The position numbers and the translations under genes were made by a program. A stretch of DNA of 64,000 nt from Rhizobiaceae bacterium (lineage in GTDB: Bacteria; Pseudomonadota; Alphaproteobacteria; Rhizobiales; Rhizobiaceae): positions 1-64,000 of the forward strand of contig JACVCH010000016.1 of the NCBI GenBank assembly GCA_016742175.1, in the 5' to 3' direction. Every line of letters begins with the position of its first letter. The first letter of the stretch is position 1. The notes under the pieces are model-generated. The model ran no database searches. It was not told the origin of the DNA and worked only from the letters and a program-made list of their open reading frames with translations. Of this stretch, positions 6,917 to 14,320 are shown in pieces.

Positions 6917-8917
6917 ATGTTTATGGACAGCGTCACCGAGATCATCGCGCATTTCTTCGGACATTTTCACACGCTTATCGAACAAGCGCGCATGCGCGAG
7001 ACCTACGAGAAGTTCCTGGCCGAGAAAGCTGGCCGGCTCGAACACGACGACATCCCGTTCATCCAGGCCCAGTTCGACGCGCCGTTCAAGCTGGACGGCT
7101 ACGTTCCGGCTCTGGCCTATGACCCGCCCGCGCCCGAGCTTGTCGTTCTGGTCCCCTGGTCCTACGTCGATTTCGTGCCCCCGGACCTTCCGGACCTCGG
7201 CGACAAGTTCTATTCGCAGTGGCCGGCGCTCCTGCAGTTGGCGCCCCACGCGGTCGCGTTCAGCTATGTTACCAAGACGATCCTGCCCGACGTCGAGCCG
7301 CTCGGCTCCGTCGCCAACTATCTCATCCAGAACATCTCCTTGTCGGACGACGACTATTTCGGCGTCGGCGGCTCCGGGCTCGTCTTCACCCCGGATGCGA
7401 TCGACAACGACCTTCTCCTCGATTTCGCCTCCCAGGCGTCGTCGATCTCGCCGCTTGTCGGTTCGGACCTTCCCGGATCGGCCGATGCGGTGGTCGACTT
7501 CATCACCACCGCGATCGAAGCGTTCGACAATTTCGATCCGGCCTCGGCGCCCGAGGGCGCAACGGTGTTCTTCACGCAGTCCGAGACGCTTGAAGGGAGT
7601 TTTCTCAACGGCGAACTCGTCGATGAACTCCCTGTCCTGACCGACCACTACGATCCCAAGCCGGAGGAAGAGCCCGAACCGGTCGGGCAGCCATCCGTGC
7701 GGGTCGAGGCGAATGCGCGCTTCGAAGCGTCGGTGTCGCTCGACGCCGGCGGCAACGCGCTGATCAATTCGGCGTCCGTGACCAGTTTCTGGACTGCCGC
7801 GACCGTCGCGGCGGTCATCGGCGATCATGTCGAACTGAACGCCATCATCCAGATCAACGCCTGGATGGACGAGGACGCCGTGTGCGACACCGTCTCGGGA
7901 TGGCTCGATGCTGACGCGACGACGCAGGCCTTCAACCTGGCGACCTTCGCGCGCTACGACACCTTCGAGGAGATGCGCCAGCCCGGCCCCGAGCCGACCT
8001 TCCCCAAGCACTGGGTGGTCGAGTGCATCGAAGGCGACGTGATGATCGTCAATTGGCTGAAGCAGTTCATCTTCATGTCGGACAACGATGTCGGCGTCCT
8101 GTCGTCCTCCGGCGTCACGACGAGCGTGATCGCCGGCGACAACATGGCGGTCAACGAGGTTTCGCTGTTCGAACTCGCCTTCGGCTATGACCTGATCGTC
8201 ATCGGCGGCAACGTCTACGACGCCAACATCATCGAGCAGCTCAACGTCCTCTTCGACAACGACATGATCGGCGCGGTGGACGGCTTCGCGACCTCGGGCA
8301 ATGGGACGGCGTCGACCTCGGGCAATCTCCTGTGGAACGAGGCGGCGATCTACAATGTCGGCGGCGCCGGTCGCTTCGACACGCTGCCCGACGCCTACAA
8401 GGCCTTTGCCGACAGCCTGGCGCTCGGCGGCAACGGAACCGCCGGCGACGTCCTCAACGATCCGGCCTTTGCCGATCTCGGCGTCCTGAAGGTGCTCTAC
8501 ATCAGCGGCGACCTCATCAAGCTGAACTACCTCAGCCAGACCAACATTTTGGGCGACAGCGACCAGATCGCGCTGGCGATGAACGCGATCGACCCGGTCG
8601 CCGACGCCGAATGGACGCTCGAGACCGGCGACAACGCCCTGATCAACGTCGCCGCGATTTCCGATCTGGATTCGCTCGGCAAGACCTATGTCGGCGGCGA
8701 ACAGTATTCGCAGGACGTGCTGATCCAGGCGGAATTCATTTCCGCGTCGCCCGACCTTCTGGGCGCGCGCGATCCCAATGCGCTGGTGAATGAAGCGGTG
8801 GCTTTCCTGGTCGACGACGCGCCCGAGGGCCATGGCGACGCGAACACCTCGCTCGACCCGGGCTATCACCCGCAGGACGCCGGTCAAAGCGACGGCCTGC
8901 AATCCATGCTCGCATGA
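6917..8917 (+). CDS. Acidic repeat protein, probable second type I-secreted protein
   Basis: 666 residues, no signal peptide, no named family that I recognise. The N-terminal ~130 residues look helical then Pro-rich. The motif N-x-[IL]-x-Q-x5-D-x-D occurs five times, starting at Asn134, 308, 379, 437 and 537; the last four are preceded by G-[DN] six residues upstream. Between them are related GDNxxxN or GGNxxxN half-units (DAGGNALIN, IAGDNMAVN, ETGDNALIN). This suggests a repeated beta-rich, perhaps Ca2+-binding, fold. The same motif occurs in the upstream Ser-Asp protein. Start ATG with AAGGGGAGAAG upstream; the exporter gene follows after 15 bp. Inferred role: secreted scaffold or adhesin, or a partner of the upstream protein. 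Confidence 0.65.
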   Translation: MFMDSVTEIIAHFFGHFHTLIEQARMRETYEKFLAEKAGRLEHDDIPFIQAQFDAPFKLDGYVPALAYDPPAPELVVLVPWSYVDFVPPDLPDLGDKFYSQWPALLQLAPHAVAFSYVTKTILPDVEPLGSVANYLIQNISLSDDDYFGVGGSGLVFTPDAIDNDLLLDFASQASSISPLVGSDLPGSADAVVDFITTAIEAFDNFDPASAPEGATVFFTQSETLEGSFLNGELVDELPVLTDHYDPKPEEEPEPVGQPSVRVEANARFEASVSLDAGGNALINSASVTSFWTAATVAAVIGDHVELNAIIQINAWMDEDAVCDTVSGWLDADATTQAFNLATFARYDTFEEMRQPGPEPTFPKHWVVECIEGDVMIVNWLKQFIFMSDNDVGVLSSSGVTTSVIAGDNMAVNEVSLFELAFGYDLIVIGGNVYDANIIEQLNVLFDNDMIGAVDGFATSGNGTASTSGNLLWNEAAIYNVGGAGRFDTLPDAYKAFADSLALGGNGTAGDVLNDPAFADLGVLKVLYISGDLIKLNYLSQTNILGDSDQIALAMNAIDPVADAEWTLETGDNALINVAAISDLDSLGKTYVGGEQYSQDVLIQAEFISASPDLLGARDPNALVNEAVAFLVDDAPEGHGDANTSLDPGYHPQDAGQSDGLQSMLA

Positions 8918-8932
8918 GCGGGGGACTGAGAC

Positions 8933-10999
8933 ATGACGCATGAACATCGCGGCACGCCGCAGGAGCGGAGGGGCGCGGGGAATGGCCGCGCCGACGGCGA
9001 CGCGGGCCGCTCATCCGCCCATGTTCCGCATCTCGACGAGGTCGACCGCGCCATCGAGCGCATCGAGAAGGATGCGGCCGACGTCCACAAGGCGGCCGGA
9101 ACGCCGGCGGTCGAGGCGCAAGAGGCGCCCCGCACCTTTCCCGGCGAGGCGCAGCCGGCGGTGAAGCCGCAGGGCATGGTGACCATCGAGGCCGATACCG
9201 GCCCGATCGCCGCGCGCCCGAACGCCGGCAAGCTGGCGGCCAACAGCAACCAGTCGGGCACGTCCTTCCACAAGCGCCTCGGCCCGATCGACTTCGCGGC
9301 GCAGCTCAAGAACGGCATCAGCGCCGTCAAGCGCAACCTGATAGTCGTCATGATCTTCACCGTGGCGAGCAACGTGCTCGTGCTGGCGATCCCGATCTAC
9401 CTGTTCCAGATTTCCGATCGTGTCCTGACCAGCCGTTCGCTCGACACGCTTGTCATGCTGACCATCGTCATCGTCGGCGCGGTGATCCTTCAATCGGTGT
9501 TCGACGCCATCCGGCGCTTCATCCTGATGCGGACCGCCGTCGAAGTGGCCGCCCAGCTCGGCTCGCCGATCCTGTCGGCCGCCGCGCGTGCGTCGCTGCA
9601 CGGCAACGGCAAGGAGTACCAGACGCTCAACGATCTGGCGCAGGTGCGCTCCTTCCTCGTCTCGCGCACGCTGATCTCCTTCCTCGACGCTCCGATCGCG
9701 CCGGTCTTCCTGCTCGCCGTGTTCCTGATCCACCCGCATCTCGGCTTCATCGTCGTCGGCACCGCGTTGATGCTGCTCGTCATCACCGTCATCAACCAGA
9801 AGGCGACCTCGGCCCCGTTCGGCGACGCCAACAACGCGCAGGTGAAGGCCAATCTCCATCTCGATTCCATGTCGCGCAATTCGCAGATCATCAATGCGCT
9901 GGCGATGATCCCCGAGGCGGTGCGGATCTGGGGCAAGGACACCGCCGAATCCCTGCGCGCGCAGGTCGTCGCGCAGGACCGCAACATCATGTTCTCCGCG
10001 CTTTCCAAGGGCGCGCGCATGCTGACCCAGGTCGGCATGCTGGGCTGGGGCGCCTATCTCGCCATCGAGGGCGAGATCACCGGCGGCATGGTCATCGCGG
10101 CATCGATCATCGCCGGCCGCGCGTTGGCGCCGATCGAGGGCGCGATCGAGGGCTGGAACCAGTACACCCAGTCGAAATCGGCCTATGGCCGCATCACCTC
10201 TCTGCTCAACGCCTCGCCCCTCAACTTCGAACGCCTGAACCTGCCGCGCCCCGAAGGCCGGCTCGACGTCGAGCGGCTGCTCTACGTGCCGCAAGGCACC
10301 AAGCGCGTCGTGCTCAACGGCCTGACATTCGCCCTCAGTCCGGGCGACTCGCTTGCCGTGATCGGCAATTCGGGCGCCGGCAAGACGACGCTGGGCAAGA
10401 TGCTCGTCGGCTCGATCCTGCCGACCTCGGGCAATGTGCGCCTCGACCTGATGGATCTGCGCAACTGGGACCAGCGCCAGTTCGGCGAGAACATCGGCTA
10501 CCTGCCGCAGGACGTTCAGCTCTTCCCCGGCTCGATCAAGGCCAACATCGCCCGCATGCGCGACGACGCGACGGACGAGCAGATTTACGAGGCCGCGGTC
10601 CTGGCCGACGTCCACGAAATGATCTCCTCGCTGCCGCATGGCTACGAGACGATCGTCGCCGCCGACGGAACGCCCTTGTCGGGCGGCCAGAAGCAGCGCA
10701 TCGCGCTCGCCCGCGCCTTCTTCGGCGGACCACGCATGGTGGTGCTCGACGAGCCGAACTCCAATCTCGACCAGGCCGGCGATGCCGCCCTCCAGCGCGC
10801 GCTCGAACATGCCAAGCGCGAGAAGATCACCGTCATCACCATCACCCAGCGTCCCGCGCTCCTGCAAAGCGTCGACAAGATCCTGTTGCTCGTCAACGGA
10901 ACGGTCGCGCTCTTCGGCCAGCGCAAGGACGTTCTCGATGCGCTTCAGACGCGCGGCATTTCCGTCGAATTCGCCTCGTTCGGCCACCAGTTGCAATAG
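8933..10999 (+). CDS. Type I secretion ABC transporter (permease/ATPase)
   Basis: 688 residues, PrtD-like. A ~115-residue polar, Ala/Arg/Glu-rich N-terminal extension without a C39-type Cys precedes the membrane domain (starting near NLIVVMIFTVASNVLVLAIP). The ATPase has Walker A GNSGAGKTT, signature LSGGQKQRIALARA and Walker B MVVLDEPNSNLD. The switch position, normally His, is Gln639 in TITQRP. The family exports unfolded C-terminally signalled proteins across both membranes with an HlyD adaptor and a TolC channel; no TolC gene is here, so a distant one is presumably shared. The two acidic repeat proteins just upstream are the obvious substrates. The adaptor gene starts 9 bp after the stop. 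Confidence 0.9.
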   Translation: MTHEHRGTPQERRGAGNGRADGDAGRSSAHVPHLDEVDRAIERIEKDAADVHKAAGTPAVEAQEAPRTFPGEAQPAVKPQGMVTIEADTGPIAARPNAGKLAANSNQSGTSFHKRLGPIDFAAQLKNGISAVKRNLIVVMIFTVASNVLVLAIPIYLFQISDRVLTSRSLDTLVMLTIVIVGAVILQSVFDAIRRFILMRTAVEVAAQLGSPILSAAARASLHGNGKEYQTLNDLAQVRSFLVSRTLISFLDAPIAPVFLLAVFLIHPHLGFIVVGTALMLLVITVINQKATSAPFGDANNAQVKANLHLDSMSRNSQIINALAMIPEAVRIWGKDTAESLRAQVVAQDRNIMFSALSKGARMLTQVGMLGWGAYLAIEGEITGGMVIAASIIAGRALAPIEGAIEGWNQYTQSKSAYGRITSLLNASPLNFERLNLPRPEGRLDVERLLYVPQGTKRVVLNGLTFALSPGDSLAVIGNSGAGKTTLGKMLVGSILPTSGNVRLDLMDLRNWDQRQFGENIGYLPQDVQLFPGSIKANIARMRDDATDEQIYEAAVLADVHEMISSLPHGYETIVAADGTPLSGGQKQRIALARAFFGGPRMVVLDEPNSNLDQAGDAALQRALEHAKREKITVITITQRPALLQSVDKILLLVNGTVALFGQRKDVLDALQTRGISVEFASFGHQLQ

Positions 11000-11008
11000 G
11001 ATCGCACC

Positions 11009-12349
11009 ATGTCGGACATCGCATCGGTTCATGACATCCAGTGGTATGCGGACGTGCCGCGCTCGATCTGGAAGCACACGGTCTTCGGCCTGGCGCTGCT
11101 CGGCGTCACGTTCGGCGGCTTCGGCGCCTGGGCGCTGACGGCGCCGCTCGCCTCGGCGGTCATCTCGCAGGGCAGCTTCGTCGCCACCGGCCAGAACAAG
11201 ATCGTCCAGCATTTCGGCGGCGGCGTGATCAAGGAATTGATGGTCTCCGAAGGCGACATGGTCGAGGCCGGCCAGCCGCTCGTCCTTCTCGACGAAACCG
11301 CGGCCCTTGCCAAGGATCGCGAGCTCTTCCTGCGGCGCGCGCGCCTGGAGGCGATCTCGTCGCGGCTTCTTTCGCAGTATCAGGGCCGCGAGCAGATGAG
11401 CACGCCCGCCTTCCTCGACGACAATATGGGCGAGCCGGAAGTGATCGAGATCATCGAAAGCCAGAAGCTCAACTTCGATGCCCAGCGGACCAAGTTCGAA
11501 GGCGAGCTCAGCATCCTGGAACAGAACATGCTGTCGCTCGAGTTCCGCGCCGAAGGCTATGATCGCCAGAAGCTGTCCTACGAGCAGCAACTCGCGCTCC
11601 TGCGCGAGGAACACGAGGGCAAGGCGGTGCTCTTCAAGAAGGGCTTGCTGCGCGGCACCGAGTTGAAGGCGCTCGAACGCGCGATCGCCGATGCCGAAGG
11701 CCAGATCGGCCGGCTGGATTCGGAAATCGACCAGGCGACCTCGCAGGTCGAACGCACGCGCCAGGAAATCGCGCAGGCCGAAAGCGCCTATCGCGAGGAG
11801 GCGCTCGACCGCCTGCAGGGCATCGAGGGCGAGCTCGACGTCGTGCGTGAGCAGTCGCGCGAGGCCGAGAACGTTCTGCAGCGCGCCTCGATCGTCGCCC
11901 CCGTCGCCGGCACGGTCGTGCGGTCCTTCTACCACACCAATGGCGGCGTGATCGAAAGCGGCAAGGCGGTCATGGAAATCCTGCCGCACGACGTGCCGCT
12001 CCTGATCGAGGCGCAGGTGCCGCGCACCGACATCGACAGCGTGCGTGTCGGCCAGCCCGCGACGATCCGCCTGACCGCGCTCAACCAGCGCACGACCCCC
12101 GTCCTCCAGGGCCATGTCATCTACGTGTCGGCAGACGCGCTTTCCGACCAGCAGCAGGCCGGCAAGACGCACGACGTCTATCTGGCGCGCATCGACATTG
12201 CGCCGAGCGAACTCCAGCGCGTCCGCGGCTTCCAGCCGACGCCCGGTATGCCGGCCGAGATCATGATCCAGATCGAGGAGCGGACCTTCTTCAGCTACCT
12301 CGCCAAGCCGGTGACGGATTCGATGGCGCGCGCCTTCACGGAGCGATGA
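11009..12349 (+). CDS. HlyD-family type I secretion periplasmic adaptor
   Basis: 446 residues. One membrane anchor near residues 25-45, a lipoyl/barrel first half with FVATGQNKIVQHFGGGVIKE, a long alpha-helical hairpin (about 95-290, Glu/Gln/Arg-rich heptads such as LDRLQGIEGELDVVREQSRE), and the conserved second half ASIVAPVAGTVV with a C-terminal beta-barrel (PTPGMPAEIMIQIEERTF). It bridges the inner-membrane ABC exporter to a TolC-type outer-membrane channel. Placement directly after the ATPase gene, 9 bp apart, shows they form one exporter. Length is normal for the PrtE/HlyD group. It is the last gene of the T1SS operon; no clear terminator hairpin follows. Confidence 0.92.
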   Translation: MSDIASVHDIQWYADVPRSIWKHTVFGLALLGVTFGGFGAWALTAPLASAVISQGSFVATGQNKIVQHFGGGVIKELMVSEGDMVEAGQPLVLLDETAALAKDRELFLRRARLEAISSRLLSQYQGREQMSTPAFLDDNMGEPEVIEIIESQKLNFDAQRTKFEGELSILEQNMLSLEFRAEGYDRQKLSYEQQLALLREEHEGKAVLFKKGLLRGTELKALERAIADAEGQIGRLDSEIDQATSQVERTRQEIAQAESAYREEALDRLQGIEGELDVVREQSREAENVLQRASIVAPVAGTVVRSFYHTNGGVIESGKAVMEILPHDVPLLIEAQVPRTDIDSVRVGQPATIRLTALNQRTTPVLQGHVIYVSADALSDQQQAGKTHDVYLARIDIAPSELQRVRGFQPTPGMPAEIMIQIEERTFFSYLAKPVTDSMARAFTER

Positions 12350-12465
12350 GGGCAGCCGCGCCACACCTTCCGTTACGACCCATCAACTTGCCGCATGGGG
12401 GGTTGACTATTCCGCCCGCCCGGCTAAAACCCGCCCACATCAGCGCGCCTCGAGCGCGCCGGTCT

Positions 12466-12539
12466 TGGGGAATAGGTTAACGGTAGACCCACGGACTCTG
12501 ACTCCGTTAGTCCTGGTTCGAATCCAGGTTCCCCAGCCA
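12466..12539 (+). tRNA. tRNA-Gln (anticodon CTG)
   Basis: A full cloverleaf can be drawn by hand: acceptor TGGGGAA/TTCCCCA, D stem GGTT/GACC, anticodon stem ACGGA/TCCGT with loop CTCTGAC (anticodon CTG), T stem CCTGG/CCAGG with loop TTCGAAT, discriminator G and encoded CCA. The anticodon reads CAG. No duplicated 3' end or integrase is seen nearby, so there is no sign of an inserted element at this tRNA. Confidence 0.93.
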
Positions 12540-12656
12540 AATCCGCATCCATGCATAGGCTACGGTCAGCTTGCCATGGCCGACGCCTTGAATAAATCTG
12601 GCGATCATTGAACAGTTTTGGGTCGCTTGCGGCGTGCTTGTACAAGCACGGGTTCG

Positions 12657-13139
12657 TCAAAGTACGGACAGAACCTCGATTTCGTGCGGCCCCAGACGCG
12701 CGATGTCGCCGACAGTCTTGCCGAGCAGCGCCACGGCAATAGGCGAGCCGTCCGATATCGTTCCTTGAGAGGGGTTCGCCTCGTCCTCACCCACGATGCG
12801 GAAGGTCTGAACCCTCCCATCGTCACGTTCGAAAGTCACGGTATGGCCGAACTCGATCGCGTCATTGGAAGAGGGTTTCGGACGCACAACGGCCGTCCGC
12901 AGGCGCTCGGCGTAGTAGCGCGCGTCACGAAGTGGCACCGCCGACTGCCGTCGCTTTTCGTTGACGTCTTCGATCGAGGACGCAGCATCGAGTGCCTTGC
13001 GCGCGCGTTCAAGTTCCGTTTCCAGCATCTTGAAGCCGGTCTCGGTGACGAGGTTGGGCCGATCTGATATCCGGCGTGCGGGCAGGACGGTTTCCGACGC
13101 TGCCTCTGCGCTTTCCTCTTTGACGAACGCGACGCTCAA
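12657..13139 (-). CDS. GreA/GreB-family transcription elongation factor homologue
   Basis: 160 residues. The C-terminal half is the FKBP-like Gre domain (DAIEFGHTVTFERDDGR... ISDGSPIAVALLGKTVGD). The N-terminal half is a shorter helical region (TETGFKMLETELERARKAL...) that lacks the GDLSENAEY tip of true GreA, whose acidic residues rescue backtracked RNA polymerase. It may thus be a paralogue binding the polymerase secondary channel with changed activity. The start is TTG at 13139, chosen because AGGAGGT lies 8 nt upstream. It stands alone, divergent from the AraC gene. Confidence 0.75.
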   Translation of the reverse strand: MSVAFVKEESAEAASETVLPARRISDRPNLVTETGFKMLETELERARKALDAASSIEDVNEKRRQSAVPLRDARYYAERLRTAVVRPKPSSNDAIEFGHTVTFERDDGRVQTFRIVGEDEANPSQGTISDGSPIAVALLGKTVGDIARLGPHEIEVLSVL

Positions 13140-13358
13140 CGGGTCACACCTCCTGCGAATACAGTCCCTTATTTGGTTGGACGACGACCGTCATTCAAGT
13201 CGCATTCATTGCGCAAATCAAACTACAGCGCGAGCGCGTTCAGGTGATTTTCTCTCGCCTGCAGGCCGCTCGGCATCCTTGCACAAGCCCAGACATGTTT
13301 GACAGGTGCAGCGGATCGCAGCAGTCTGGCGCCCAATCAACCGGTCGCAACATCAACC

Positions 13359-14225
13359 ATGTCCAATGCACTTCGCATAGCCAGGGGCCGCTTCGGGCGG
13401 GTGGCTCTTCTTGATATGGACAGGCCGCTGGTGCGCCATGCGCACCCGCATTGCCATGTGCTGTTGAAGGTCGAGGGGGCGGACACTCGGTTCTCGGTGC
13501 GCGATCGTACGGTTCCCCTGACCGACGAAAGCGCGGTGCTGATCAACGCCTGGGAGCCGCATGCCTATGAGCATGACCTGGCGCGGCCCAAGACGGTCAT
13601 CCTGGCGCTCTATATCGAGCCGCAATGGCTGGAGCATTTTCGCAAGAACTGGGGCGCGAGCCACGCGCCGGACTTCTTCGAAGCCGCAGTGGGCCTCATC
13701 ACGCCCGACATAAGGCGGCTTGCGCGCGAGTTGGCCGAAGCGATGGTTCATGCGCCGGAGGCCGCCTTGCTGCACGAGGACATGCTCGGGCGGCTGATGG
13801 TCACCCTGATCGAACGGTTCGCCGCCTGGCGCAGCCTGCCGGAGTCGATCCGGGCCATGGCTGAGCGCGCCCCGTCCGATTTTCGCATTCGCAAGGCGGC
13901 GACATTGATGAAAGCCGATCCCGGCGCGATCTCCGACATGGACACGCTGGCAGCCGATGTCGGCATGTCACGTGCGCACTTCTTCCGGCAGTTCGAAAGC
14001 GTCATGCGCGTGAGTCCACGCGTCTTCCTTAACGTCCAGCGGCTCGAACGTGCGGTCGGAGCCGTGTCGGACGGCGAAGAGACGTTCGCCGCCATCGGCG
14101 AGCGGCTCGGCTTTTCAGTGCCGGCCCATTTCTCGCGCTTCTTCCACGACCACGCCGGATCGTCGCCGAGCGTGTTCCGCTCCGTCACGCGCTTTGCCAG
14201 GCCGGAATTTGAGACTCCTCGGTAA
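13359..14225 (+). CDS. AraC-family transcriptional regulator
   Basis: About 288 residues. An N-terminal cupin-like sensor domain (HAHPHCHVLLKVEGADTRF, INAWEPHAYEHD) is followed by two C-terminal HTH motifs (DMDTLAADVGMSRAHFFRQF and FAAIGERLGFSVPAHFSRFF). ATG 13359 fits the family N-terminus; a TTG at 13299 is possible, and neither has a strong ribosome site. It sits 95 bp upstream of, and in the same direction as, the hmf-like operon, so it is the likely activator of that pathway, responding to a carboxylate or its CoA ester (inference). Confidence 0.85.
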   Translation: MSNALRIARGRFGRVALLDMDRPLVRHAHPHCHVLLKVEGADTRFSVRDRTVPLTDESAVLINAWEPHAYEHDLARPKTVILALYIEPQWLEHFRKNWGASHAPDFFEAAVGLITPDIRRLARELAEAMVHAPEAALLHEDMLGRLMVTLIERFAAWRSLPESIRAMAERAPSDFRIRKAATLMKADPGAISDMDTLAADVGMSRAHFFRQFESVMRVSPRVFLNVQRLERAVGAVSDGEETFAAIGERLGFSVPAHFSRFFHDHAGSSPSVFRSVTRFARPEFETPR

Positions 14226-14320
14226 GGCGTGAGACACCCGGGTATCGTCGGGTAGGCCCGATCGCTGTTTCCTCCACCAATGGCGCTGCTTCCAACGCAT
14301 GCGCCAGGGAGGATCAAGCG

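Noticed and set aside
9011-12364. Long antisense frame over the secretion genes (over 1100 codons)
   Set aside because: Caused by high GC at third codon positions; shows no recognisable domain, while the + strand frames are clear ABC and HlyD proteins.
12466-12539. tRNA as integration site of a genomic island
   Set aside because: No integrase, no repeat of the tRNA 3' end and no change in gene style downstream.
12424-12660. Minus-strand open frame with a GEPGFEPGLTES-like peptide
   Set aside because: It is the antisense translation of the tRNA-Gln gene, a well-known artefact.
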